From: CAYUAI01 sp964442745
Lineage (GTDB): Bacteria > Pseudomonadota > Gammaproteobacteria > S012-40
Direction: 5' to 3'
DNA length: 39,232 nt
NCBI GenBank assembly: GCA_964442745.1
Contig: CAYUAI010000034.1
Coordinates: forward strand, 1-39,232
In this document: piece after piece, positions 1-7,427 of the stretch
How the letters are laid out: the number at the start of each line of letters is the position of its first letter
Numbering within the stretch: the stretch's first letter is position 1
Made by a program: the position numbers and the translations under genes
Notes under the pieces: model-generated
Told to the model about the DNA's origin: nothing
The model's database searches: none
What the model saw: only the letters and a program-made list of their open reading frames with translations

Positions 1-77
1 GTTGCTTCGCGGTGAAGAGCCTAGCGATTGATTGTTCACCTTGAAAGGGCTGGTTTGTCATACCTAAACTCAACAAC

Positions 78-221
78 CGATATTATCCAGAGGAATGAAA
101 TATATCAATGGTGTTTACCCATCGACACAAGCAGATTGATCATGTATTCCGGGGGTATTTTAAAAGCATATTGGTTAAAAATGAGGCCTATTTGTTAGAG
201 TTAGCTTGTTACATCGCACTT
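78..221 (+). pseudogene. RAYT (REP-associated tyrosine transposase) fragment
   Basis: Remnant of an HUH/Y1-type transposase of the RAYT family, which is linked to REP hairpins. Around position 93 one frame reads RGMKYINGVY; from 108 another frame reads THRHKQIDHVFRGYF and then EAYLLELACYIAL. Together they follow the family pattern GMxxLNGVYTxxxNxxxxxxGHVFQGRYKAILV...YLLEL.RYIVL. The two pieces need a frameshift near 108-120 to join. The N-terminal HUH motif and catalytic Tyr region are absent and the usual NPVRA after YIVL is replaced by unrelated sequence, so this is dead. It fits the REP-like hairpins elsewhere in the window, although nothing shows this copy moved them. Confidence 0.65.
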
Positions 222-398
222 TACGCTGGGCATGGTTGGCGAACATTTTATCGTGCGGTGGAAAAAGGTGTTCGTGCCCACCACTGGCAGTTTGGTGATC
301 TGCCGCCCATAAAAAACATCCCAAGGTCTGACTTAGCTAAAATCATTAATTATGTGAGACATGAACAACGAAAAGCAGGCATTCATCAAGGTCAGGTA
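222..398 (+). pseudogene. C-terminal fragment resembling a c-type cytochrome
   Basis: The frame that carries the RAYT fragment continues without a stop into about 58 residues resembling the C-terminal half of small c-type cytochromes: a VRAHHWQFGDLPPI segment followed by DLAKIINYVRHEQRKAGI. In that family the corresponding segment is usually ...MPPI....D...II.YVR..Q...GI, with the Met acting as distal haem ligand; here it is Leu. No CxxCH haem-attachment site precedes it in this frame. The ORF (start codon 108, stop 470) is therefore a junction of two gene remnants and not a real chimeric gene. The cytochrome identity is from pattern memory only. Confidence 0.4.
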
Positions 399-560
399 AT
401 AACTTCCCCATTTCGCATCCCATCTTCCGCCCGTCTTGGCCCGCTCTTCCCTCACAAAAGTTCGAAATAGAACGACTATTTCTGCACTTCTGTTCACTCA
501 GAACGAACTAATACAGACCCAATCTGAGCGCCAAACAAGAAAGTTATTACATACCCATTC
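397..560. repeat. Dispersed repeat, copy A
   Basis: Non-coding sequence with two blocks that recur elsewhere in the window. The block starting AATAACTTCCC and running through CATCTTCC and GTCTT is repeated at about 22852-22900. The block ATCTGAGCGCCAAACAAG plus ACATACCCAT recurs at about 29125-29190. The copies are diverged, with most but not all bases matching by eye. No inverted ends were found. Confidence 0.55.
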
Positions 561-564
561 CTTA

Positions 565-780
565 ATGAATAAGATGATTAAAATAGCCACAAAACGCCTT
601 AAATTAAAGCAATGGTGCCAGCTTTACCGCATTAAACGCCGACCCAGTGGTGATGAAATATTATCCTAATGTGCTCAGCACAGAAGAAAGTAACGCCATG
701 GCGAAAAAATTTCAATCATTCATCGCTGAACGAGGCTGAGCCATCGAAACCATCAATAAAAAACAATTCAATAGAGACAT
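565..780 (+). pseudogene. GNAT family N-acetyltransferase remnant
   Basis: The start of a GNAT acetyltransferase (RimJ/RimL-like) can be read in two frames. From 565 the sequence gives MNKMIKIATKRLKLKQW, matching the usual TERLxLRxW beginning. From 620, one frame over, it gives FTALNADPVVMKYYPNVL and then ESNAMAKKFQSFIAERG, the classic F..LNADP.VM.YFP..L..EES motif. At 737-739 a TGA sits where family members have Trp after the ERG, and no acetyl-CoA binding motif follows. One frameshift near 617, a nonsense codon and a missing C-terminal half make this a pseudogene. The call is firm because several consecutive family motifs line up once the frame is corrected. Confidence 0.7.
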
Positions 781-956
781 AATGCGATTGATTCCGCTAA
801 AGACTTAGGAGAAGTCGTGAGTTTAACCCAGTCTTGTTTCAATCAAAATGCAATCAATGTCATGGAGCGACAACATAACAAAAATAAAACAAGCGAATTT
901 GATGTAACAAGACCGAGTTATCATGTGCCGCTAAAAGGCGACTGTAAAAACATTCA

Positions 957-2225
957 TTAACAAGATCGTCGCGATATCCCCAGCATTAGATCTTTTTTGA
1001 TAAAGCTAAAACCCGCCATTAACGGAGACAAACAAACATCCTCCAACAATCCTTCATATTCAACAACGAACACCGCTTTTCCTGCGTTGACAAAAGGACG
1101 TAATTTATCACACTGCTGCTGTTTATAGCACTTTTCACTTAAGGCCATATCAAAATAATCGACAAGATCGGCGATTTGCATCAGATTGTTTTTTAGGACA
1201 ATAGCCATGCCAAATGCATGCGCTTCGTTAGCTAGCCAACGGTTGAATTTCAATTGATCCTTATAAGTGACATCAAACCCTGAAACATTAATAATTGCGT
1301 CTAAATTAGATGGCTCAATGGCATCGCATTTTTTCTTTGCTGCCATTTTTATACGATCTTTTAAAATAGGCCCTAGGATATCCATTTGTCGAAAGTCAAC
1401 CCATCGCTCACCCGCCCAATCAGCTCGATCAAGACCTAGGATTGACTCAGGATAACGACCGGCATCTTCCCGCCAATTCTCCCAAAGACCTGCATTAATT
1501 GCACACACCACACGCCGTTTTTTTGCATGGAGCTCATTGATCACCGACTGTGGTGTATCGAACATATCGACAACAAACACATCCGAATTAATACTGGTAT
1601 CGACTAAACCGGTGAGCTGATATTGCCAAGAAATCCCAGGTTTTGGCTGCCACCAGCTCACTGACTTCACTTCCAGTGATAAATAATCCATGGCACTGGA
1701 ATCAGCCCCGAATGTTGAATATCTAAGCTTAATATTTCTATTAGCATCAATGAAATCTTTAACATTCTTAGAGATATCAAAACGTAATTTAATCCAGCGC
1801 CAATTTGGCACTTTTCGATTGACACCAACATTCATCCATTTCTTTAGCTTATAATTCCATAGCCCCCACTTCCAAGGCTGAATTTCATGTTTCGGACCCC
1901 GATAATTAACATTAAGAACAAGTTCAGCAACAGATTTTCGAAGCATATTCTTTGGTAATTTGAAGCTATATTCGCCGACATATTTTGACGATGCAGTATA
2001 GAACTCTTGGTAGCTTAACCAATTATCGGCATTTTCAGTTTGATCCAATACCTGCAGTACAGACAGCGACTGACCACCATTGCTACCAACTAAGCTCTGC
2101 TGTGATACCAATACGGCCATGTTCTTTTGCTCAACGACCATGTTCTTTTGCTCATCGCCTGCCCAGCAAGTCGCTGTAAAAATAAATAGTGTACATATCG
2201 TAATGATCCAACGCTTGTAATCCAT
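957..2225 (-). CDS. Secreted glycoside hydrolase family 114-like protein (endo-alpha-1,4-polygalactosaminidase)
   Basis: A 422-residue exported enzyme. Residues 1-22 form a signal peptide ending near TCWA. Residues about 50-195 form a beta-rich accessory domain of unknown type, and about 198-400 form a GH114 (TIM-barrel-like) domain. The recognisable GH114 signatures are SWQYQLTG, VDMFDTP, CAINAGLWENWR, GERWVDFR, KKKCDAIEPSN, LKFNRWLANEAHAFGM, LKNNLMQIADLVDYFD and AVFVVEYEG. The family cleaves alpha-1,4-galactosaminogalactan-type polymers, so a role in degrading exopolysaccharide or foreign matrix is likely but inferred. AAGGAG lies a few bases before the ATG. It stands alone, with no operon partner. 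The stretch after the signal peptide contains a short tandem duplication (EQKNMVV / EQKNMAV). Confidence 0.85.
   Translation of the reverse strand: MDYKRWIITICTLFIFTATCWAGDEQKNMVVEQKNMAVLVSQQSLVGSNGGQSLSVLQVLDQTENADNWLSYQEFYTASSKYVGEYSFKLPKNMLRKSVAELVLNVNYRGPKHEIQPWKWGLWNYKLKKWMNVGVNRKVPNWRWIKLRFDISKNVKDFIDANRNIKLRYSTFGADSSAMDYLSLEVKSVSWWQPKPGISWQYQLTGLVDTSINSDVFVVDMFDTPQSVINELHAKKRRVVCAINAGLWENWREDAGRYPESILGLDRADWAGERWVDFRQMDILGPILKDRIKMAAKKKCDAIEPSNLDAIINVSGFDVTYKDQLKFNRWLANEAHAFGMAIVLKNNLMQIADLVDYFDMALSEKCYKQQQCDKLRPFVNAGKAVFVVEYEGLLEDVCLSPLMAGFSFIKKDLMLGISRRSC
2118..2154. repeat. Tandem 21-bp duplication inside the GH114 gene
   Basis: A 16-base word, CATGTTCTTTTGCTCA, occurs at 2118-2133 and again at 2139-2154, a period of 21 bases (7 codons). 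It encodes the duplicated EQKNM(V/A)V heptapeptide just after the signal peptide cleavage site. It keeps the reading frame and probably arose by slippage. Confidence 0.85.
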
Positions 2226-2318
2226 ATATGACTCCTTGTCTAAAAATTAAGAACTTAAGTTACACATCGAACGAACACTAGCTAGCACGTCTAACCACAC
2301 GAAAAAACCAGCTCTCCG

Positions 2319-2416
2319 TATTATTCGAATTAAATTCAAATATGACGAAATGCACTAATTTTTATCGATGGAACAATATCAGCCAATAGTCGTTCGAATA
2401 ATAACTGTATTCGAAT
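2319..2416. promoter_or_regulatory. Cluster of TTCGAA palindromes upstream of the GH114 gene
   Basis: The leader upstream of the minus-strand GH114 gene holds ATTCGAAT at 2323-2330 and 2409-2416, and GTTCGAAT at 2392-2399. The first two sites are the arms of a perfect 11-base inverted repeat (TATTATTCGAA at 2319-2329 and its complement at 2393-2403). Three copies of an 8-base palindrome-like word within 100 bases suggest an operator, but the regulator is unknown. Confidence 0.35.
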
Positions 2417-3245
2417 GATTTATTTACTGTAAGTAACTCAGGAAATTTATTTTTATTGTGGTTCTATTATTATGAGCGTATCGTTTCTAGTATTTACTTT
2501 TTCGCTCAAACTATACGTTAAAAAATTCTTCATATTGAACTTGTTAATCGGATGATTTTAGTCCACCGACGTAATAGTCAGGCTAAGCACTCTCAACATC
2601 TAAACGTAATCAAACACGGATATAGATGCTGGAACAATACACAGAAAACGCTAAGGAGAGATGGGATATTTGTTATTTTTGTTTAACTCTTAAGCTGATG
2701 CATGCCAACTCAATCTGGCGAGCCAACGTTTTATGTGGGATGATTATATCGGACCAACATCGCAGATGCAATATTTGATGGCTGCCTCATATTTAAATAT
2801 TTATTTCGGAGCGATATTCATCAACCCAATGATGAGAAAAAGAGACGCAATAGGTTTCATTTTATGAAATTTATCGAATGAGAGAATAATTAAAAGACGA
2901 AAAAACGATTCGATTTAATTCAGTTCCGTATTCATGTTTACCCTCACGCTTCAAATAAAGAAACTTTAGTCGCTGTAGATAAGGGCAAAACGGCGTTTTG
3001 AGCAATGTCACTTGCATACTGGGTGTTAGAAGAAACAAAGATTCCTCTTTACGATGTAGTCAATAAAGCAGCTTAACGATATTTTAACCAGTTTTTTTAA
3101 AACATTAGGGGTTATTGTTTAATTATTATCGGATAATGCTTGAAACGTATTAAAAATACCCCAACAACTCAGCTTGATCAATGACAGAAAAACTAACAAA
3201 CCCATCCATATTTTTCGCAGACACTATCTATATATGTATCCATAC
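2417..3245. other. Long intergenic stretch without a convincing gene
   Basis: About 0.8 kb (1 kb with the palindrome cluster) between the GH114 promoter and the M50 gene. A 44-codon plus-strand frame at 2733-2867 begins MWDDYIGPTSQMQYL. Another run from about 2899 to 3075 is interrupted by one TGA and contains AYWVLEETKIPLYDV. Neither has a ribosome binding site or a recognised family. They may be decayed coding sequence. Confidence 0.4.
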
Positions 3246-3887
3246 CTAATCGGATAATGCGCGCCAAAGCCACCATACACAAAAAACAGCAAATGCCTCC
3301 CATATCCCCACCCAAACAATTTCAGGAACGTGAGTCAATTCCGATAAAGCCGCACCGTCGCCAAGGCTTCTTCCATCGATCAAGTAAAGAGGACTCGCTA
3401 GCGCATCAAGAATGACGTAAGTCCCGATAAATTGCATAAAAAATGCGACCGGTTTACTGCCACCATATCGATATGTCACAAGGCAGAGCACCGAAATGAC
3501 AATCAGGATTAAAATAGTAACCAGGTCACGCGCCCAAAAAACGCCAGCCATCAACACGAACAAAGCCAAAGTTCCGGCGACAAAGTGAGCACGACGACTC
3601 CCAGCATGCACCACTGTCAGCACTAAAAGACTTCCCCACACAGCAGCCCCCGCATATCCCGCCAAGGCGATGAGAAAAGCATTGCCTCCGCGAACATAAC
3701 ACAAACCGGATCCCCGCCAGTGGATTTCAATATAATCAATCACTCCACCTGTCACAAGCGCCATTAATCCATGGCTTATTTCGTGGAAAAATGTCTGGAC
3801 CCACATAAATGGAAGCTTGACAAATGGAATATATGACACCATGAAAGCGATAACAATAATAGCAATAAATCTGATTCTATTTTTCAT
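3246..3887 (-). CDS. M50B-like membrane metalloprotease
   Basis: A 213-residue polytopic membrane protein. The HEISH zinc-binding motif is at residues 35-39, inside or next to the second hydrophobic segment, and is followed by GLMALVTGG, typical of the Peptidase_M50B-like family. Several further hydrophobic helices follow (about 68-90, 98-115, 118-140, 145-165 and 190-210). M50 enzymes cleave within or near membranes (site-2 protease type), but many M50B-like members have no known substrate, and the LDG-type second zinc site is not obvious here. GAGG lies just upstream of the ATG. Nothing next to it hints at a substrate. It is separated by 251 bases from the divergent PspA/flotillin operon, so a link to membrane stress is possible but unproved. 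Confidence 0.75.
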   Translation of the reverse strand: MKNRIRFIAIIVIAFMVSYIPFVKLPFMWVQTFFHEISHGLMALVTGGVIDYIEIHWRGSGLCYVRGGNAFLIALAGYAGAAVWGSLLVLTVVHAGSRRAHFVAGTLALFVLMAGVFWARDLVTILILIVISVLCLVTYRYGGSKPVAFFMQFIGTYVILDALASPLYLIDGRSLGDGAALSELTHVPEIVWVGIWEAFAVFCVWWLWRALSD

Positions 3888-4138
3888 TTCAGCCTCACCG
3901 TATCGTCAGTTATTCTTCTGTGTCTATCCAACTATTATCTGCTAGCAGGCTCAACATCATACGCCATGATGCGAAAAATTGTAAACAACCCCACTTACCT
4001 TCCAATAGTTACCACTTATATCGAAATAATACTGCTTAGCCAAATATCGATTGTAAGCTTCCGTTTGTTTCGATATTTTCTACGTGAATCAACTGAAATT
4101 ATGCCTCAGAATTTTTACTCGAAAGCAGGAGTTAATCT

Positions 4139-4795
4139 ATGAGAAATTCACTGACCGATCGTGTTGGACGAATCATTAGTGGCAGTTTAAACGCACTCAT
4201 TAATTCGGCTGAAAATGCCGTGCCCGAAAGCGTCATGGAAGAAGCGATTAACGAGATAGATGGTGCCATTGATGAAATTCGAGCAGAAATGGGCCGCGTG
4301 ATTGCCAATAAGCATCTCGGTAACACAAGATTAATGGAAGAAAGAAAAAAGCATCTAGAACTCAGTCAAAAAATACAATTAGCTCTTGGTGAAAATCGAG
4401 AAGACCTTGCTGAAGCCGCCATTTCTCAACAACTGGATATCGAAGCGCAAATCCCCGTGTTAGAAACAACCATCGGTGAATATGCTGGTCAGGAAAAAGA
4501 TCTTGAAGGCTATATTATTGCACTACAGGCAAAAAAGCGCGAAATGAAAAATGAATTACAACAATTTCGTGACGCACACAAAGAATTCGTTACGGCCAGC
4601 GGCAACCCTGTTAGAGCACGCATTGAAGAAGCCACTTCGGCATTTGATCGGGTGATCACAAAAGCAACAGATGCGCTCGGAAGCACCACGCCCACTGATC
4701 GCGAAACACTCACCAAACTCGCGGAACTTGAAGAACTGGCTAGAATAAATCGTATTAAGCAGCGTTTAACAGCGCTTAGAAACCCAGTCAAGTAA
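4139..4795 (+). CDS. PspA/IM30 family phage-shock-like protein
   Basis: A 218-residue, almost entirely alpha-helical coiled-coil protein with no signal peptide. It begins with a short amphipathic stretch (SLTDRVGRIISGSLNALI), as in PspA/Vipp1 proteins that bind stressed membranes and form ESCRT-III-like polymers. A long heptad-rich helix follows. AGGAG lies 9 bases before the ATG. It is the first gene of an operon: its stop is 2 bases before the YqiJ-like gene, and a flotillin follows. The pairing suggests joint action in membrane maintenance or lipid-domain organisation. This is a PspA paralogue rather than the pspABC operon gene, since no PspB, PspC or PspF is present. No clear sigma-54 promoter was seen upstream. 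Confidence 0.75.
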   Translation: MRNSLTDRVGRIISGSLNALINSAENAVPESVMEEAINEIDGAIDEIRAEMGRVIANKHLGNTRLMEERKKHLELSQKIQLALGENREDLAEAAISQQLDIEAQIPVLETTIGEYAGQEKDLEGYIIALQAKKREMKNELQQFRDAHKEFVTASGNPVRARIEEATSAFDRVITKATDALGSTTPTDRETLTKLAELEELARINRIKQRLTALRNPVK

Positions 4796-4797
4796 CG

Positions 4798-5427
4798 ATG
4801 ATTGAATTTATTGTTGCAAGTGAGAATCTACCATTTTCTGTCGCGCTCGCAATAGTTTTTGGCATCGCTCTATTGGAAGGTATCACGAGTTTATTCGGCG
4901 CTGGATTATCTGGTCTATTAGAAACCTTGTTACCCGATCTTAAAGTCGGTGTCGACACCGATGAGAGAAAAATCCGTCGAATACCGATATTAATGCGGCT
5001 CATCATTTTTTTAACCGCATTTGGTTTGATTGGCTTTGGGGCTCAATCCACAGCTTATCATATTATCGCTACGCTATTGCCTGCCTGGCTTGCATCGATT
5101 CCAGCGATTGTTATCGCCTTATTGATTCTGAAAGTGATGGGAGGCCTACTCGAACGATTAATACCGACAAATGAAACCGAAGCCGTCTCTGAAAAATCAT
5201 TTATAGGCAGGATAGCTATCGTTACATTAGGTACCGCCACCAAAGGCAGTGCCGCTCAAGCAAAACTCAAAGATGAGTACGGTTATCCACATTATATTAT
5301 GGTCGAACCCGATACCGACCGGGAAGCATTCAAACAAGGAGATGAAGTATTACTCATTCAGCAAGACGGATCGGTCTTTCAGGCAATAATAAATAAAAAT
5401 GAAATTTTAACAGATACGCAACAATGA
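4798..5427 (+). CDS. yqiJ: YqiJ-like membrane protein with OB-fold (NfeD-like) tail
   Basis: A 209-residue protein with hydrophobic segments at about 12-35, 65-85 and 90-113, then a soluble C-terminal domain (about 128-205) with the pattern SFIGRIAIVT...GSAAQAKL...HYIMVEP...GDEVLLI. This is the OB-fold arrangement of YqiJ/YuaF, the standard partner encoded next to bacterial flotillins. The start is 2 bases after the preceding stop, and the flotillin starts 12 bases after this gene ends, so the three are almost certainly co-transcribed. The family helps position or stabilise flotillin assemblies in the inner membrane; the exact activity is unknown. Confidence 0.8.
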   Translation: MIEFIVASENLPFSVALAIVFGIALLEGITSLFGAGLSGLLETLLPDLKVGVDTDERKIRRIPILMRLIIFLTAFGLIGFGAQSTAYHIIATLLPAWLASIPAIVIALLILKVMGGLLERLIPTNETEAVSEKSFIGRIAIVTLGTATKGSAAQAKLKDEYGYPHYIMVEPDTDREAFKQGDEVLLIQQDGSVFQAIINKNEILTDTQQ

Positions 5428-5439
5428 GGAATCAGAAAA

Positions 5440-7164
5440 ATGAATTTAATGGAAATAGGAAGAATTTCCGGCGTAATAATCATCGCCCTAATGGTCTTGG
5501 GTTTTATATTGTCACGACTTTATAAACGTACCTCCAAAGAAATTTCGTTTGTACGTACCGGGTTTGGTGGTCAAAAAGTAATAGTCAACGGAGGGGCGAT
5601 GATTCTCCCTGTGTTACATGAGGTGATGCCGGTAAATATGAAAACGCTGAAACTTGAAGTGCGACGCACCAATGAACAGGCATTGATTACCCGCGATCGC
5701 ATGCGTATTGATGTAATGACAGAGTTCTATGTGCGTGTGCAGTCAACCAGTGAAGCCATCAGTAACGCCGCGCAGACCCTCGGAATGAAGACCATGAATC
5801 CTGATCAATTAAAGCAGTTGATAGAAGGTAAATTTGTCGACTCTTTACGAGCAGTTGCCGCCGAAATGGCCATGGAAGAACTGCATGAAAAGAGAGTCGA
5901 TTTTGTCCAAAAAGTACAGCAAGTGGTTTCCGAAGATTTACTTAAAAATGGACTGGAACTCGAATCAGTTTCACTCACCGGGTTAGATCAAACTAGCAGA
6001 GAGTTTTTTAATCCCGACAATGCCTTTGATGCAGAAGGTTTAACAAAACTGACCGAAGCCATTGAGACTCGGCGCAAGAAACGTAATGACATTGAGCAGG
6101 ACACAAACGTTGCGGTAGCCAATAAAAATTTAGAAGCCGAGCGAAAGAAACTAGAGATTGGTAAAGAAGAGGAATATGCAAGACTGCAACAACAAAGAGA
6201 AATAGAAATACGCCGCGCCGCACAACAAGCAGAAATATCTAGAGAACAGGCGGAAAAAAAACAAGAGGCTGATCAAGCGCAAATTGAAGCCACCCAACAG
6301 GTGGATATGTCGCATATATTCGCTGGACGTGTAGTGGCAGAAGAAAATATTGAAAAAGAACGTTTAATAAAAGAGAAAGAAATTGCCATGAGCAAAGCGG
6401 TTGAATTGTCAGAGCAAGATCGAGCGATAGCCATTGCAGAGAAATCAAAAGAGCAATCCGTTGCTCAAGCCGAGGCCGACAAGGCCCGCTCCGATGCAGT
6501 AAGAGAAGAAGAAAGAGTGCATACTGTGCGCGAAACCGAAACTGCCGAGCGTGAAAAATCGGTTGAACTCGTGCAAGCCAGTCAGGCGGCCGAACGTGAG
6601 GCGATTAAAATTAAAGTCGCGGCTGAAGCTAACAAACAAGTCGCTGAAGACCAAGCAGAAGCAATTAGAACATTAGCTAATGCAGAAGCAGATAAAAACC
6701 GCATTGAAGCCGAAGGCGCAGCAGAAGCCAAAAAGCTGCATGCGGTCGCCGCTGAGCAAATTTACGCCGTTGATGCTGAAGGTAAACGGGCACTCAATGA
6801 AGCACAAAACGTATTATCAACTGATCAAATAGCCATGCAAATACGCATGGCATTAATTGAACACTTGCCAAATATTATTCGTGAAAGTGTGAAACCCATA
6901 GAGAAAATTGATGCAATTAAGATTTTTCAGCTTGAAGGCATTAATGGCAACCGTACTCATGAAGGGGGCGACGGCACACCCGGCGGCGGCGGAAACTTAG
7001 CAGATCAAGTCATCAATAGTGCCTTACGTTACCGAGGGCAAGCGCCTTTAATCGATTCACTCATGGCAGAAATTGGTTTATCCGGTGGTGATATCAACGG
7101 ATTAACGAATATCAATCAAGGAATGGCACCACCAATGCCTGAGAATTCCGCACCGACCAAATAA
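5440..7164 (+). CDS. yqiK: Flotillin (YqiK-like, SPFH domain)
   Basis: A 574-residue membrane scaffold protein. Residues about 8-26 form an N-terminal membrane anchor. An SPFH/band-7 domain follows (about 30-215, with SFVRTGFGGQKVIVNGGAMI near its start). A very long Glu/Ala-rich coiled coil (about 220-465) is typical of flotillins, and a Gly-rich linker (GGDGTPGGGG, near 508-518) leads to the C-terminal tail. Flotillins oligomerise into membrane microdomains. GAGGA lies upstream of the ATG and overlaps the end of the YqiJ-like gene. The placement behind PspA and YqiJ implies one membrane-organising module. The gene is full length with no internal damage. Confidence 0.9.
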   Translation: MNLMEIGRISGVIIIALMVLGFILSRLYKRTSKEISFVRTGFGGQKVIVNGGAMILPVLHEVMPVNMKTLKLEVRRTNEQALITRDRMRIDVMTEFYVRVQSTSEAISNAAQTLGMKTMNPDQLKQLIEGKFVDSLRAVAAEMAMEELHEKRVDFVQKVQQVVSEDLLKNGLELESVSLTGLDQTSREFFNPDNAFDAEGLTKLTEAIETRRKKRNDIEQDTNVAVANKNLEAERKKLEIGKEEEYARLQQQREIEIRRAAQQAEISREQAEKKQEADQAQIEATQQVDMSHIFAGRVVAEENIEKERLIKEKEIAMSKAVELSEQDRAIAIAEKSKEQSVAQAEADKARSDAVREEERVHTVRETETAEREKSVELVQASQAAEREAIKIKVAAEANKQVAEDQAEAIRTLANAEADKNRIEAEGAAEAKKLHAVAAEQIYAVDAEGKRALNEAQNVLSTDQIAMQIRMALIEHLPNIIRESVKPIEKIDAIKIFQLEGINGNRTHEGGDGTPGGGGNLADQVINSALRYRGQAPLIDSLMAEIGLSGGDINGLTNINQGMAPPMPENSAPTK

Positions 7165-7212
7165 TCATGAACAGGACAACCCCGAGCAAAAACGCAGCCA
7201 TAGTCTAACCAA

Positions 7213-7242
7213 GTAGGTCGGGTTAGCGTAGCCTAACCCGAC
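7213..7242. repeat. REP-like hairpin after the flotillin operon
   Basis: GTCGGGTTAG at 7217-7226 and its exact complement at 7233-7242 enclose a 6-base loop, preceded by GTAG. This is the GTAGG-plus-palindrome form of gammaproteobacterial REP-like repeats, usually moved by RAYT transposases. It lies 50 bases after the flotillin stop and could also act as a weak terminator, but no T-run follows. Confidence 0.7.
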
Positions 7243-7427
7243 AAAGCATTGCCTCATCAGCACCCGACTAAAAACATGTTCAATAATCCACCAAACGACC
7301 TGGATAAAAACCGGCCTATCGCCAGAGAGCTAGCCACCGCCCAGTTATCGGCGTGCCAGGTATAGACAAAACAGCAATTAATGCATACGATAGGCGGAGT
7401 TCAAGAAACATATCCGCAAAATCGACT

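Noticed and set aside
849..863. TGC AAT CAA TGT CAT, a CxxCH haem motif on the plus strand
   Set aside because: It lies in a short frame with nearby stops, and another frame through the same bases is open for longer. It could be a relic of the cytochrome fragment upstream, but the order would be reversed, so it is not claimed.
3888..4138. Search for a sigma-54 promoter ahead of the PspA-like gene
   Set aside because: No TGGCAC-N5-TTGC-like pair was found, so the classic psp control is not supported.
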